Below the pieces are notes generated by a model. The model was given only the letters and a program-made list of their open reading frames with translations. It ran no database searches and was not told the DNA's origin. A stretch of 64,000 nt of DNA from Pomphorhynchus laevis. Lineage: Eukaryota; Acanthocephala; Palaeacanthocephala; Echinorhynchida; Pomphorhynchidae. Of the stretch, positions 34,986-48,800 are shown in pieces. Where the stretch lies: the NCBI GenBank assembly GCA_012934845.2, contig WNNJ02000403.1, positions 1 through 64,000 on the forward strand, given 5' to 3'. Position 1 is the first letter of the stretch, and each line of letters begins with the position of its first letter. The position numbers and the translations under genes are program-made.

Positions 34986-37490
34986 TCAACAGCATACAAA
35001 AGCATAGATTAATTGGCTGGTTCACTTCAAAAATAATTAAAAAAATTTCATAAATATGGAAAAGCAGCACTCTTCATTGATTCCTCCATGTGTAAATTTT
35101 ATTTTAATCCGGCAAAGCTGTTATAATAAACTGTTGTGTTTTTAAGCTTATTTCAAAAGCCGACGACTCGACTCGACGGCTCTTGATTTCCTTAAAGATA
35201 TCTTCACGCAGTAACATACCATCACCTTGGAGCACATCCGATGAGCGAAAATAGATGCAACCTTAAAGTGGATGATTAAAAATTTGCCAAACTATACACA
35301 TGTTGATTCACAGGCTGGTCCACCTGACGGTCTAATGTCAAAATAATTTTAGTGTTTAAAAAATGACAATGATTTCAACATCGGTGCTAGCCTGGTAGCT
35401 TTATGAAGTACCCTCTCTGAACGAATATGTTCTATTGAATTATGGGGGTACACACACGGAGCAGCATTCAGAAGTCGGCTCAACACATTGGCAAACATTA
35501 TAGGATGTTTGCCCATGTGTTGTAGGATGATTGCTCTTCATTATTGGATGAAGAGCAATTGGGTGAAGTGTGACGATAATGCGTTTAATCGGACCAACCA
35601 TATTTTAAGCATTAGGACACACATATTCAGTATATGTGGCATTATTCAAATCATTGTTTATCCACACTTATAATTCTTTATAGTTGTCAATGCGTTCTAT
35701 ATTGCTGCTTTAATACTTATAAATAAGCGATGAGTGACATTGAGCAACTACGCCAAAAGCACGTAAATGTTTGCATTTCATATATCCACGGCAAACTTAT
35801 TGAGAACAAACCACTTTTCAACTTCCTCAATGTCCTGTTGTAGCATATCCATATCACTGGGTGAATAAACTGCCCTCCAGATTTTCAAATAATCTGCGTA
35901 CAAAAGCATCAAAGACTCGATGAATTCGATGAGATCGTTAATGTATACACTGAATAACAAGAAGTTCAATACTGAACTTCTTTGGGCATCCCTATATTAC
36001 ATGGCCTGAAGAAGAGTCAAAATTATCTACATGTACATAATAACTGCGATTGCATAAAAACAATTGTATCCATCTAACAAGCATAAATGGAAAACCATGT
36101 TTTGCTAGTTTTTTAAGGAGCAATCCGTGATCCACTCTGTCGAATGCTCTTGTAAAATCAAAAAATATTGTCGGTATCGGTGGAACCTGCTTTATTAGTT
36201 GATTAATCGAGATGGACTACAAGTAGATTTGTGACAGTCGTATAGCCCTTGCGAAAACCATGTTGCTCGGAAACTAATAATTTTTTCTCATTATAAAAGT
36301 TAACCATATAACCATGTATGGTACGCTCTAGCATTCTACAACATAAAAAATGATACTTACTGGCTTATAGTCAACTGAAAATCGATATCATCTTTAAAGA
36401 TGGGGTGAATAACTGATTGTTTTCACTCTTTTGGAAGAGTCGTATTAATAATAGATTGAGGAAATATGACACAAAGAGTAGTATATATTAAACGTGTCAA
36501 TCTACGAAGATACACTGAAGGCAACAAATCAGTACCTTTGGAGCACTCTTTCATGCGGTGTAGTTTAGCTAAAATTTCAGCAGAAGTTATCAGATTCGTT
36601 ATGCTAAAACCCAATAATGAATAACTAAAACTTCTTATTATATAACTATACTGTAGGAATTTAGAGTACTCGTTTGTAGGCTCTCCATCCATATAAAAAT
36701 GCATTGAGAACAATTTAGTAAGGTCCCTGTCAGTAACTATCAAAATATTGACCTATAGGATTATTAGCGTCCTTACTGCGAGACATTGAAAGAGAACTTT
36801 GGGATCGTGTTTACAACTGTTAGCGAGACCATTCTCAAAATCATAGCGCTTATGCCTTTTTAACAAATTAAAGAAATTTCTAGCCCGCTTATAAACACCG
36901 TATTCACAAACTCTAGCCTTAAAACATTTGAAAGTGGAGCCACGAGCCTTAATCGATGTAGCCAGCTCGGTATCAAACCAAAAAGCGTTTTTTCGACTAT
37001 TCATATATCTCTGATGTGATTGTTGAACAAGTAGAGAATAGAGCGTCACGCAAAAATGATTCCATGTCACGCTAACTACGCAAACAGCTGAATCGGGCCG
37101 ACTAACCCCCGCAAGTATGGATGTAATAACACCGTAGTTTGCTCTGAAGACATTAACCTGACGTTTGTCACAAGTATGATTAATTACCCTCATTCGTGTA
37201 CTTATTTGAACTATAACTACACAATGATCAGACAAACCTAAAGGAGCATCATACTGAATACTGTTTATTACCTAACTGTTTGTCGATAAGCAAAGATTGA
37301 GAAGGGAAGAACTACTCCCCGAAAAACGAGTATAGGCAAGACCGCAATAATTGAAACAATCCATAAAGTTGCAATGTTCTCCAACACTAGTAGGAAGTAC
37401 CGTATTCGTATTCCACTCAACATCCGGTATATTCAGATCCCCGATTATCAAGGTGTCGTAATTGCCTCCCGTATACAACTAGATATATTC
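34986..37490 (-). mobile_element. CR1-like LINE (family B), 5'-truncated and decayed
   Basis: Read leftward: endonuclease end with IIGDLNIPDVEWN and SGSSSSLLNLCLS (37478-37272), MSDHCVVIVQIS (37235), linker to 36753, RT fingers and palm in several frames (36743-35970; LLFSVYINDLIEF near 35960), catalytic YADD changed to YADY near 35898, thumb (LQQDIEEVEKWFVLNKF), and a C-terminus ending AAFPYL near 35050. It is a different family from the LINE at 28612-32456. Multiple stops and frameshifts make it inactive. Confidence 0.75.
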
Positions 37491-37989
37491 ACTGAGTTTT
37501 TTTAAGATTGCCTTAGAACCACGATACATTCAACCAAATTGTATAAAATTTGAGTATATAAATTATACACCAATGAGCTTTTAGTGTGCAAAATTTTAGT
37601 TTATCCTTTCACCGAATAAAGATATTGTGGATTTTTTTTATTTTCACAAAAAAATTTCAAAAAAAATTATGAACCGAATGTTCATTCATATCATATTTCA
37701 ATTGTGTCTAGTTAGTTACATACCAACACAATTTCAAACAAATTATAAATTATATCATATTTTTGCTTTATTAGCAAAATATAATTTTCAAAGACTTAAA
37801 CAAATCAAATTACGAAATCTAGTTGAAAAATATATTATTATGAAACAATCAACTCTTTAAATTTCTGATATCTTTAAGTAATTGTTTAAAATAATTCAAA
37901 TTTCTGTGATTGCACCAATGATGCCATATGAAGTCATCAGAAGTGTTGTTCAAAAGATACCTCTGATTTTTTGCTTAAATAGCAGAAAT
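37491..37989. other. AT-rich stretch, no recognised gene
   Basis: An open frame at 37627-37857 encodes an unremarkable Ile/Lys/Phe-rich peptide that matches nothing I recognise and is probably chance in AT-rich DNA. Confidence 0.4.
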
Positions 37990-38360
37990 CCAAGGATGTA
38001 TCAAATTCCTCTATTCGCTGATGATATGCTACTGTTATCGGATTAACAAATTAGCATTTACCGTTTGGTATGTATAAACGTAGAGCATGGCAACCTGTAA
38101 CAAAAAATCTTCATCATATAATACGAATGAGATTTTATATTATTTAGGTATCATAATAAATACAGATTTGTCGAGAGGGTGTTATTCTCGCGGACTCTAC
38201 GGTTACACTACGAATATATATGATATCATATCCCGATGTATTCTTAAACCTTCTTCGAATTTTTAGATCGTTCATTTTTCGAGTATGCTTTATATTTTGC
38301 CTTATAAAGAGACCATCGAATACCTCCTAGACTTTACATTGAAAAGACAGCAGACTAATA
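37990..38360 (+). mobile_element. Decayed LINE reverse-transcriptase scrap
   Basis: Plus-strand pieces read IPLFADDMLLLSD (about 38010-38045), then, in other frames, IIYLGIIINTDLSRG and LYILPYKETIEY. FADD followed by a YLGI-type segment fits the palm/thumb of a LINE RT. The clade cannot be assigned. Confidence 0.45.
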
Positions 38361-38702
38361 TAGTTAATTACAATCTCCGTTCAATACATTTGTGGATTTA
38401 TCCAGAGCCCAACGTCAATATTAATGTTGAATATCGCCACTTAATGGCATAGAATCAATAGTAATATATTTTTAATTGATAATGTAATTTAATACTGATA
38501 ATATTTCACAGTATGCTATAACTTTGACCAAAAGCATTATTAAAACGCTTCGATAGTTTTAAAGACACCAATATTTCCTTAAAGACATATATATTTTTAA
38601 AGACACCAATATTTCCTTAACGGTTCCTTAAAACCGTTATTTTTCAATTTTAGACTTACCCTATGCAAATTCTACAAATATGAACATATTTGTAGAATAT
38701 GT

Positions 38703-38813
38703 TTTTGCGGCAGACAAGAGTTCTCTTTCAGATATCTTAAGGCGATCTTCGGCCAGTTTCGAGATTTGATCTCTCCACCAGTATCGAGGTCTACCTCGAG
38801 GTCTCTGGTCACT
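38703..38813 (-). mobile_element. LINE C-terminal scrap
   Basis: The minus strand reads DQRPRGRPRYWWRDQISKLA followed by EDRLKISERELLSAA. The RGRPxxxWxDxI pattern closes the ORF2 of many LINEs. It is short and isolated. Confidence 0.5.
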
Positions 38814-39441
38814 ATTATTATTTGTCATATTATGATATCATATCTCCTGAACTCTACATTAAAATACTTCCTGAACTCTGCATGAAAAATACAGCAAACG
38901 AATATAGGTAATCATCCATAGCATAAATCATATTTATGACGACAACCACGGTGAAGCATATTTAAAGCGGATTGAATTAATACATTTTAAACAGCTAAGC
39001 CAACTAGGTCTGAACAGATACAATTCTGTCTAAATGTAATATTTCAGTTATTAAACAATTTGAGTATCCAACTTTTAATTTACAAGACTGCATTTCTTAA
39101 ATGTATATCTTTCTAAAACACTATAATTATTTAAATTGTTATATGCCGCTGGAGACTGATAAAAACAAAATTTGACAAAGTTACTGAAGACTTATCAGAA
39201 TTATTGAAGATGTCTTAACAAGACTTTTTGATACCGAAGTGGATATAAAAGTGAATATTCCTTTTGAGTATATCAAGGATGTATCAACCACAATGTAATA
39301 ATTGGCCAAATTAGTACATTATTTGCCAATTCAGTAGCATAATGAATTCTTAAAAGATGTCAAAGTCTTGAAAGATAATGAAATTTATTAAATTTCTTAC
39401 TAATAATTAATTATGGTAAAAACCAGTCAGACATCTATGTA
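38814..39441. other. AT-rich stretch, no recognised gene
   Basis: Nothing assignable; composition switches sharply to GC-rich at 39440. Confidence 0.5.
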
Positions 39442-40015
39442 TGTGTCTGTGGAGCAAATGTAGAGGTCAGCGGACGACATGGGCTCAGCTGCCACAATTC
39501 CGTCAGCAGACTGTCACGCAACAGCGCAGTCAACGATCTCATCAAGCGTGCACTGATGTCGGCAGAAATCCGATCGCGTCTGGAGCCGAAGTCACTGGCG
39601 CAACATGATGACAGGCGACCGGATGGATTGTCACTGACTCCATGGTCAAGTGGCAGGTGTTTGGCTTGGGACTTCACCTGCCCAGACACCTTGGCACCGA
39701 GTCATCTAAATGCAGCTGTGACCGCCTTGGGAGTGGTAGCCAGTGGAGCATTGAATAAGAAACGCAGCAAATACTCCTGCATGACACCGATCAACAATTT
39801 TGTGCAAATCGCCGTGGAAACGCTAGGAGCGTTGGGCCCAGAGGCGGAAGACCTAATGCACGAAATAGGTCGGCGGATAGCAGCAGTGACCGGATAGCGG
39901 CGGTACGCGGATTTCTTGATGCAGAGGCCAAGCGTTGCCATCCAACGCGGTAATGCTAGTTGCGTTCTGGGCACGGTCGAGGGGACGAGCGATAGACAAG
40001 ACTTTGGCACAATTT
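39442..40015 (+). mobile_element. C-terminal fragment of an RLE-type LINE
   Basis: One open frame from 39442 to 39895. It starts with a CCHC knuckle (CVCGANVEVSGRHGLSC), then LEPKSLAQHDDRRPDG, TPWSSGRCLAWDFTC and PDTLAPSH, then an alpha-helical tail with ETLGALGPEAEDL. The knuckle followed by RPDG and WDxTC with spaced acids is the restriction-like endonuclease (PD-D/ExK) of R2-type and related non-LTR retrotransposons. Matches continue in another frame to about 40015 (ALPSNAV). It is GC-rich in an AT-rich setting and lacks any RT upstream, so it is a fragment of a fairly young insertion or a rearranged piece. Confidence 0.7.
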
Positions 40016-40850
40016 ATTATTTGTAATTTTAGCATTTGTTACATTATATGAACAATTATTATCCAAACATTAAGAAACATTATTTTATAACTTTATTTCC
40101 ATAACTATATATATTTAGTTATTCCGTTTCCATGTCGCTAGCTTTACTTTTTCCGAATTTTCACCTTCATTACTAAAATTAAGTTGCAACGTTAATTCTT
40201 CAGCGTTGAGACCGATGAACAAAACTAATGTGAAATATTCTTAATATCTTTAATATTTAATTGCGAGACCATTTTTCCAATTTAAAGTATCTATAATCAA
40301 TTTCAATTTTAGCTAAGTGTCCTTGAGTTAATTTCAACTAAGTGTTCGAGAGTTAATTTGTTCGACATTAGTTTCTTACTGTACAGTGTTTTGCATAGAA
40401 TTTAATGTATTAAAGTGAAGTATCAGTTGAAATGTATGACCAGTTGTCTTTGTACACACGCTTCCACTTTATAAGGTTCAACTCCTGGTATAGTACCACT
40501 ATTATGTGGTACGAACAAATGTTCATCTGATTCGAAAACAACATAATGGACACATCAAGCTACTATTAAATTTATAAATTCAATAATTTGGTAAAAAATT
40601 TTATTTGTGATTACACAACTGTCTTGAAGTTAATATTTTCATTTTATGATTTATAAGCAAAAAGATACAAAACATGAAATTAAATCCCATAACTTATTTG
40701 TTCTGTCACTTATTCCAGTTAGCGTTTATCTAAAATATTAGGTAGTTCCAGAAAATTTTGAATACCCGGCTCAATGAAAATATGATACTAAGAATTATTA
40801 AGGATCTAGATTCATTGATTAAGTTATTTTATAACAAAGATAGAAGTAAA
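40016..40850. other. Intergenic, no recognised gene
   Basis: AT-rich, no assignable feature. It could contain the ORP9 promoter or upstream untranslated exons, which I cannot see. Confidence 0.4.
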
Positions 40851-41268
40851 TGAAAATATAATGGGACAAATACAATTAATTGAGGCTGGTTAATTTTTCC
40901 GCAATAAATAAACTTCCGGATTGGAATATATGTATCAAATTTCACGAGTAAAAAACTTTTTGATTTGTAGATATTTTCACTCCAAAAGATATTTAAATTT
41001 GTATATTTTTACTGATAATAAAAATGCTATTGTCGTTTTGATGTTTATTAAATTCATTTAAAATTTAAAAATTTAAGTTTTTCGTTTTTCATCATCTGCT
41101 TTATTTTTTACTTTATTTTTTTATTTCAAACATTCATTTTATTTGTTTCTAATCTTTTTAAATATAAAGGATAGGTAAGAATTAAATCAAATATTGATAT
41201 TTTAGCAGATTAAATACAACAACCGTATCAATTTTATTTCAATAATAAAGTAGTTAAAAATAAATTTG
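40851..41268. repeat. 418-bp direct repeat, left copy
   Basis: From TGAAAATATAATGGGACAAA to GTTAAAAATAAATTTG this sequence recurs at 43477-43893 with few mismatches and a one-base length change. It has no coding potential. The pair brackets the first recognised ORP9 exon. It could be solo terminal repeats or two copies of a short non-autonomous element; no target duplication was evident. Confidence 0.85.
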
Positions 41269-42655
41269 CTTTATTTTTTGCAAATTATTACTCAATCGTG
41301 CTTTTTCCGCGTTTGAAGAAAAATATTCGCATACCTTACAACTTTTTTAATACAATATTTTTCAAATTAACATTTTAAATTTTGAAAATTGCAGAACGAG
41401 GTTGTATTTTTAAAAGTTATAAAGTTACAAAGTTACTTAAAAGACAGAATCTCACTATCTTTGAGATTATTTGTTTTTATTTTTAAAGTTAGAAATAGAC
41501 ATGTGTATGTGAATATTTAATATTCCATTTTATATTATTTATAAAATTTTATATTAATAAAATTCAAGTTTTATTAAATAATTTATTAACATTTTAATAA
41601 TGTTGGATGTAAGATAGTAACTATCTTTCATGTATTAATTAATAATACAACGAATGAATATTATAAATATAAATAAATTATATTATAAATATAAAGACAA
41701 TACAAAGAGTAAATTAGTAAGTATATAATTGTATTGGTAATAAGGGGAATGAATTCACGATACTGCGTATCTCACATGTCTACATATGCTCATAAGGTTT
41801 ATCTAAAGAATCCAAAAATTGTGAATTAAGAAAGCTGCTATCAGAAGGGTATAAATATAGATTAAATAATAACTATAAACTTCATTAATAAATGTATAGA
41901 TAACATAAATATAGGTAGACTTTTAAATAATTATAAAAGTAAAGAAATAATAGGGTCAGATTTACGTAAATATATGTCCCCAGAAGCAACTTACATCACA
42001 ATAAACGCTTAGTCATTAGTATGAGGGCATTCCTCTGTAGACGTATAGTAATATAGCGGGAGAAATGCCTCGAGATTTACCGATCTCGCTAGTGATCTCT
42101 AAAATAAATAACATAAATACATGTAGACTTTTAAATAATTCTGAAAGTAAAGAAATAATAGGGTCAGATTTAAGTAAATATATTCCTAAAATAAGGTATA
42201 AACTCCTACCACCATTAGGACGAAAAATTTGTAATTATAATAAAGAATTAAAATCATTACGTAACTTTTACGTAATCTTTTACGTTAAGAAATATAAAAG
42301 AATCCAAAAATTGTCTAGAAATACCAAATCATGTTTTTAACGCGAACAAGTTAATCGTAAGAAAAAATTTCTATTAACTACTTTATGCCCGCTTATCTAC
42401 AGTACGGTCGGCTGTTGAAATCTGATTTACGATGTTGATTGATAAAATCTTAAATTAATTTCATATATACATTATTCGACAATTTTAATAAGTCGTCGCT
42501 TAAACTTTAAAACTTAATTCATTTGATCATTTTCTTTAACAAACTGCTTTGACTTCATGGAAGCAATTTTTCCCGACCCCTTGAATTATAGAGATTTTTG
42601 TTATACTGTGATTACTAACGCACATATTGAAGTAATTAATGTGCATATTTTATAG
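41269..42655. other. AT-rich region with a short duplicated coding-like scrap
   Basis: A segment around ACTTTTAAATAATTATAAAA at 41892-41985 recurs at 42104-42190 with changes. The second copy sits in an open frame (42065-42337) reading INTCRLLNNSESKEIIGSDL and NYNKELKSLRNFYV. The family is not recognised; it may be a retroelement N-terminus. The last 280 bp upstream of the ORP9 start hold no clear promoter motif. Confidence 0.4.
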
Positions 42656-42808
42656 ATGATAAACGACGATAGCTTGGCGTCAACTAATCTTGAAAATAAA
42701 TCATTAATGCTTGGAGGGCCTATATCTAAATGGACAAATATTATAAAAGGATGGCAAACTCGCTATCTTGTGCTCGATCAGGCAGCTCAAATGCTTTATT
42801 ATTATACA
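42656..42808 (+). CDS. ORP9: ORP9 exon 1 (PH domain start)
   Basis: Fifty-one codons from ATG at 42656, ending YYYT before GTAAAT. It encodes [20 protein letters not shown], the first strands of the PH domain with the lipid-facing basic residues. TTTATAG directly precedes the ATG, so this could instead be an internal exon with an upstream start not recognised here. Confidence 0.85.
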
Positions 42809-45800
42809 GTAAATATGCTTTAATTGTAATTTTTACCAATTTTATTGCTTTTATATTGTGAGTTTGGAAGAATTATAGTATAAATTTTAATTGAATTAAA
42901 AGCAATTTGCCATAAGTGATTAAACGATCGGTATTTAATAAATAAATAATAATTAATTATTAATTAATTATTAATAATTAATCTAATAATTTGCCATTTA
43001 ATTAATTATTAGATTTTCGTATTATTTGACAGCATTTTTAAATGACCTGTATATTCAGTAAATTCTTGAATTCAATTTATAGCACAGTGCGTTAAAGGAG
43101 AATCTTAAAGCGTCACAGTCTTCTAAGAATTAAATCAATCAATAAGTATCTATAATGTGTAACATGATAGTTTCTAGCACTTTCTGATTTATCTGTATGC
43201 TCAAACTTGTGATATATAACAAAACTTATACGATTGACGTGTAATGAAAACTAATTTACAAATTAATCACAAAACAATCAAAGCAATTCCTCTAATGTTG
43301 TTATTATTCAAAAATTGCCATCAAGTATTCAATCGATAATACGATATTTGATTATGGTCCATATAATTGACATATAATTATTTCTTCATTAGTCGGCTTC
43401 ATAGTTTGCTCGTGTTGTTCTTTAATCTGATGGTTCTGTAATTCTTTTATTTAATTTAATATGTTGTTCTTTAATCTGAAAATATAATGGGACAAATACA
43501 ATTAATTGAGGCTGGTTAATTTTTCCGCAATAAATAAACTTTCGGATTGGAATATATACCATATTTTACGAATAAAAAAACTTCTTGATTTGTAGATATT
43601 TTCACTCTAAAAGATATTTAAATTTGTATATTTTTACTAATAATAAAATTGCTATTATAGTTTTGATGTTTATTAAATTCATTTAAAATTTAAAAATTTA
43701 AGTTTTTCGTTTTTCATCATCTGCTTTATTTTTTACTTTATTTTTTTATTTCAAACATTCATTTTATTTGTTTCTAATCTTTTTAAATATAAAGGATAGG
43801 TAAGAATTAAATCAAATATTGATATTTTAGCAGATTAAATACAACAACCGTATCAATTTTATTTCAATAATAAAGTAGTTAAAAATAAATTTGTTAGGAA
43901 AATAAAGCAGTAAATTAAGAAGGAAATTTATTATCACATCAATCAGATTAGTTTACGGAGTTTACGTAATTATACTGTATATAATGAATATACTTAAATT
44001 AAAAATAATAGACTAAAAATTTTTTGATTAAAGGGGATAAATTTATTTTATTTATTAGAGAGGATAAAGGGGATAAAAAAATGCTGATTAAAGCTACTTA
44101 CACTAATTACAAAATAGACTAATTTGAACTATCTTGATAAAAACAACTACTTACAATCAAAAAGTTAATCTTAAATTTGAAATCAACTACGAATTAACTA
44201 CGAATCAGCTACGAACCAACGGCTTACAATTAATAAATACAAAACCGAGCTTGGGATAACATGCAACCGAATACGGGTAGTTGCGCAGTCTGTGGCCGAT
44301 CGTTTCGCCTTAACCCATCAGGTCATCTTCGTGTACACGGACATGTGAACTTACGCTGCTCAGGATCAGGACAGCTACCGACAGCCAGCTCTCACAATGT
44401 AATCGCATCAACTGACACAATACCTGAGTTTTTAGACGACAACGAGAACACCTCGAATACATCGTTTTAGTTTGAAAACATAGACAGTTCTTGCTGCGAA
44501 AATCAAAACAGATCCTTCGAGCTTCTTCATAGGGTTTGGACGGAACCAGTTAACACGATCAAGCACATTCCTTGGAATCTTCGCCGCCGAGTTGCCAATG
44601 TTTTTTCTTCTTTAATTCTAGAGGCATTGTGCTCAAATTCAACCAACGACTGGGAGCGTTTGCTGTGCTTTCCAAAGCTATGCCTACAGACTTCCTAAGG
44701 TCGGCACCATGCCGGAGACAACACTAGATCTAATATAAACGCGCTTATAGACAATTCTAAAATGGAAGTGAGCGTGATTGCTTTTCCTCTTCGGGGTCTC
44801 GATCATCCAGGAAATTCATAGGAACTAATGATAAGAAAAATGAATTTATGGAAGTCATCGAATTGGCAAGAAATGGCAATTTCGGAAAGGCTATGCGCCG
44901 CCTTACGTCGAATAATACATGCGAATTTTCAGAATCTTTGTGCGGAAGACTGACAGAGCTACACCCCTTACATGATGTTCTCCAAAGTTCTGGACAACCA
45001 TCTTTGAGTAGCCCCTTGTCGGTTGACTCAGACATAGTTGAGGCCGCATGTATCATCATTCCCATCCTATTCCTCTCCTGGCTGTTTAGGTTTAAGGGCA
45101 GAACATATTAGAGATATGCGGTTGGTAGATCACGGGGTTTTGCTTCAACGCCTAACATCACTAGTCAACAACATGATCGCTGGTACTCTCCCGAACGACC
45201 TTGTGCCCTTTGTCGCCGGTGCTAATCTCATGGCATTAAACAAACCAGATGAAGGGATCTGCCCCATTGCCACTGTGGAGACATTACTTCCTCTTTGCGC
45301 TAAGTGCATTTGCTTCAAACTTTGACAGCGATTTGCCGAATCCCTCCATCCGCACCAGCTCGGTGTAGCGACGCTAAAACGGAATGGAACAGATAGTACA
45401 TCAAGCACGTCGGCTACAACAACTTCATGATCAAGATATCAATTGGGTTTGGGCTAAAATCGACTTGGCTAAGCGCTTTTAATACGCTGAACCGGAATTC
45501 CTTCATCAACGCGATCAGTAGGAATTTTCCAGAAATTAGTCGATGGACATCATGGTGCTATGGCATTACCTCTAGCATTCGGTTCGGTAGCCTGAAACCT
45601 CATCAGTCTCGAAGAGGGGTACAACAAGGAGATCCTCTTGGTCCAGTTCTGTTTTGCCTGGCGATTGATCCGATTGTAGTCCAGATATCGGAGATTGAAG
45701 GTATCAGCTTAAATAGGTGGTACCTCGACGACGGAATAATCGGCGGTACTCCTGTTGCGGTGGGCGAGGCTCTGGCTCGTCTTGCTGCTAATTTTCCTGC

Positions 45801-48800
45801 GATTGGACTGTCTATTAACTGGAAAAAGACCGAAGATATGGTAGGGCAGACAAGGTCGACTTAATAAAGAACAAATGCCCATGAATCACATTGGTCAACA
45901 CCATAAAAAACTTTACATTTCTTGGAAGTCCTATCGGGTCTAAAGAACATTCTTCGGGATACATTGTCGATGTTGTTCTACCATCCCTGCGTCAAACTCT
46001 GGACTCGCTCGAAAATCTCCCTGATCCACTGGTTGCATTCATCCTGTTTCGTAGCTGCGCATCCGCTCCATGTGTAAACCATTTAATGCGCACTATAGAC
46101 CCCGCCTTCGCCGAAGAGTTTTTCCGTTTGTTCGACCGCTTGATATTGAAGTGTTTTAGCAATATCACTTATATTCAACCCGATAAGTGGGCGTGGATGC
46201 AAGCTTGCTTACCGCTGAAGATGGGATGACTGGGCCTTCGAAGCTGCTTCTAACACTCTCAGGCAGCATTCCTGTCCAGTGTAGACACTGTCGCTAGCCA
46301 ATTAAACCTTGACCCTATAATTTCCCATTGGTACGAATTCGTTAAATCTATTATTCCGCAACATGTAGGAAATCCGCAAACAAATCAACGAGGATTATCT
46401 TGTCACATTGACGAAGTGTCGCGCCGCAGGCTATTGGAGAATGCCGATCGCTTCAATACTGCCCGATTATTGGCAGTTTCATGCTTACACGCGTGTGCTT
46501 GGTTACAGGCCGTCCCTAGCAAATCCACACATATGAACTTGTCACCAAATGAATTTGTTGTGCTTCTACGTCTATGATTAGGGATGTCTCTCTGCAACAG
46601 TGATTATCGATGCAGACGCTGCCTTAGGATGTGAGACAAATTCGGCTTCCACGCCCTAACATGTCAGTTTGGAGACCACCCTGGAATTCGACATGATAGC
46701 TTGAGGGATACAGTCTTTCAAGCAGCGGTTCCTGCTGAATTGAGGGTGGCAAAGGAGTTACCCAAGCTAGTTCGTGGTTTGCGAGAGAGACCAGGCGGAC
46801 ATTCTATTTTATAAGGACCCTTCTTTAGCAGTTGATTTTGCCGTAATTAACCCACAACAAAATGCTTATATGTCCATGGCTTCTGAGATCCCTGGCTATG
46901 CTGCACGCAAGTATGCTTGTTAAGCAAGTATACTTGCTTAACATACTTTACGGCAGCAGTTGTTAAAACTTACAGAGGATGGAACCCCGATTGGGAAAAG
47001 CTAATTCGTTTCATTGCTCGTTCTATGTAATGTAGAAACGGTAACCCGTATTGCAGCACAGCGGGTCAGTTATTTCAGCGCGTGTCCGTCGCACTGATGA
47101 GAGGAAATGCAAAAGCGATCCTCAAAAGTCTTGACGAGATGGGCCAACCCTTACTAGAGAAAAGGCTTGGATATTGTGACGACCCATCTCTGCGACTCTT
47201 TTCTATTAACAACCTTGTACAGCCCGAGGCCCAGTCAGTTGAGGTGGTTCATGACTCCAATATTCGGTCAGCTTCCGTCGTTAAAGGCGACCATTCTGAG
47301 GTTGACATGCCTGTCCTGCAACTCATGTCTCCACGACGACCTTCGGCATATCACTCAACATCTAAACAATCAAATAATGCTTCTTTGTCACTTCAGCAAT
47401 TACCAACAATTAAGGAGGGTTGATATCGCATCAACCGATGATCAACATACCGATGGAACTGCAACATTACCCAGATTACCACATGCATCATTTTCGAGCC
47501 TTCCATTTGGTAATTCAAATTTTACTGACATACAACAAAATATTTTTGGCACTATTCAGACTAATCCACATGCAATTCAAAATCTTCTAAGTAATAATTT
47601 GGCTCAAGGACTTATGAGTAATCCTGCATTGCTTAGTTCAATTAAGCTTAACAATCTACAAATGCAAAGAGTGAGGGAGCAGAACCGTTTGAGGTTTCAC
47701 AATTCGTTAACAATTCGGATTTAATGCGTCAAACAATGGAAATGATTCGTAATCCTACAACTATATAGGAAATTACGAGAAACCATTATAGAGCCCTGAT
47801 TAACCTTGAGAGTTTACCGAGCGGATATAATGTTCGACAGAGAATTTATCGCGATTTTCAAGAACCAATGCTTAATGTGGCACATGAGCAGTTTGGCGAT
47901 AACCATCTGAATACTAATTCTAGCTTATCTAGTACAGCTAACACTAGTCAAGTAGGAACTATAAATACAAACCTCCTGCCCAATCCGGTGGCATCTCAGA
48001 ATACTACATTTCAAAGTAATCGATCTGCATCCATTTTAAATCATTTGCCATTTAATTTAGTCGATTCGTCTAGATCATGTGTATCTAATACAAACCGTTT
48101 AGAGTCGTCTTTGCAATCTACATCAAGCGAAAACACTAATCGGTATTCCACGATGAACCCTCAACAATTATTAGTAGGCGCTGCTGAAAATCCTCGCATG
48201 TTAATCGACATGTTGCGGGCATCCAGTTTTAACCCAAACATGGATAATTCTATCCGCGATCCTGGTATTCTACTTAATCTGCTGCGTACATATGAATTTA
48301 TACAGGACGAAAGACAAAGAGAACAAGTACATCGTGTAATTCATAAGTTTATAAGTCAGTGGCCAATACCTAAAATTCGTGCTCTATGCACAAATCCTCC
48401 AGCATTAAGGACGATTGTACAAATTCTACAGAATCTAATTCGTCTAAGGATCACATCCCCACAATTATATTCACAGTTGATATCTTCAAATATAAGCGGT
48501 CTAGTCGATAATCAAATGAATAGTCAACCTACTTTATCTGATGTGGATTCTATTCGATCACTAAGCAATAGACAAACAGCTTATGCAACAACAGTATTTC
48601 AAAATTTTCAATACTCAAATCAAGATTATACTGCTTCGTTGTTTCAACCATTAGATCGTCTTCATCCTCAGCAACATCAGCCGACAAATCAACAACCAAA
48701 CCAAACTCAAGAAGAACTTTATGCATCCGAACTTGTACAAATGCAGACAGTGGGATTCGATAGCCGTAATACTAATCTTGAAGCGCTTGTTGTATCTATG

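Noticed and set aside
37627-37860. 77-codon open frame as a small gene
   Set aside because: Composition is what random AT-rich DNA gives, with no recognisable motif or context.
39442-40015. Bacterial contamination or horizontal transfer because of high GC
   Set aside because: The translation matches the RLE C-terminus of animal LINEs, which are GC-richer than this host DNA; other LINEs in the window show the same contrast.
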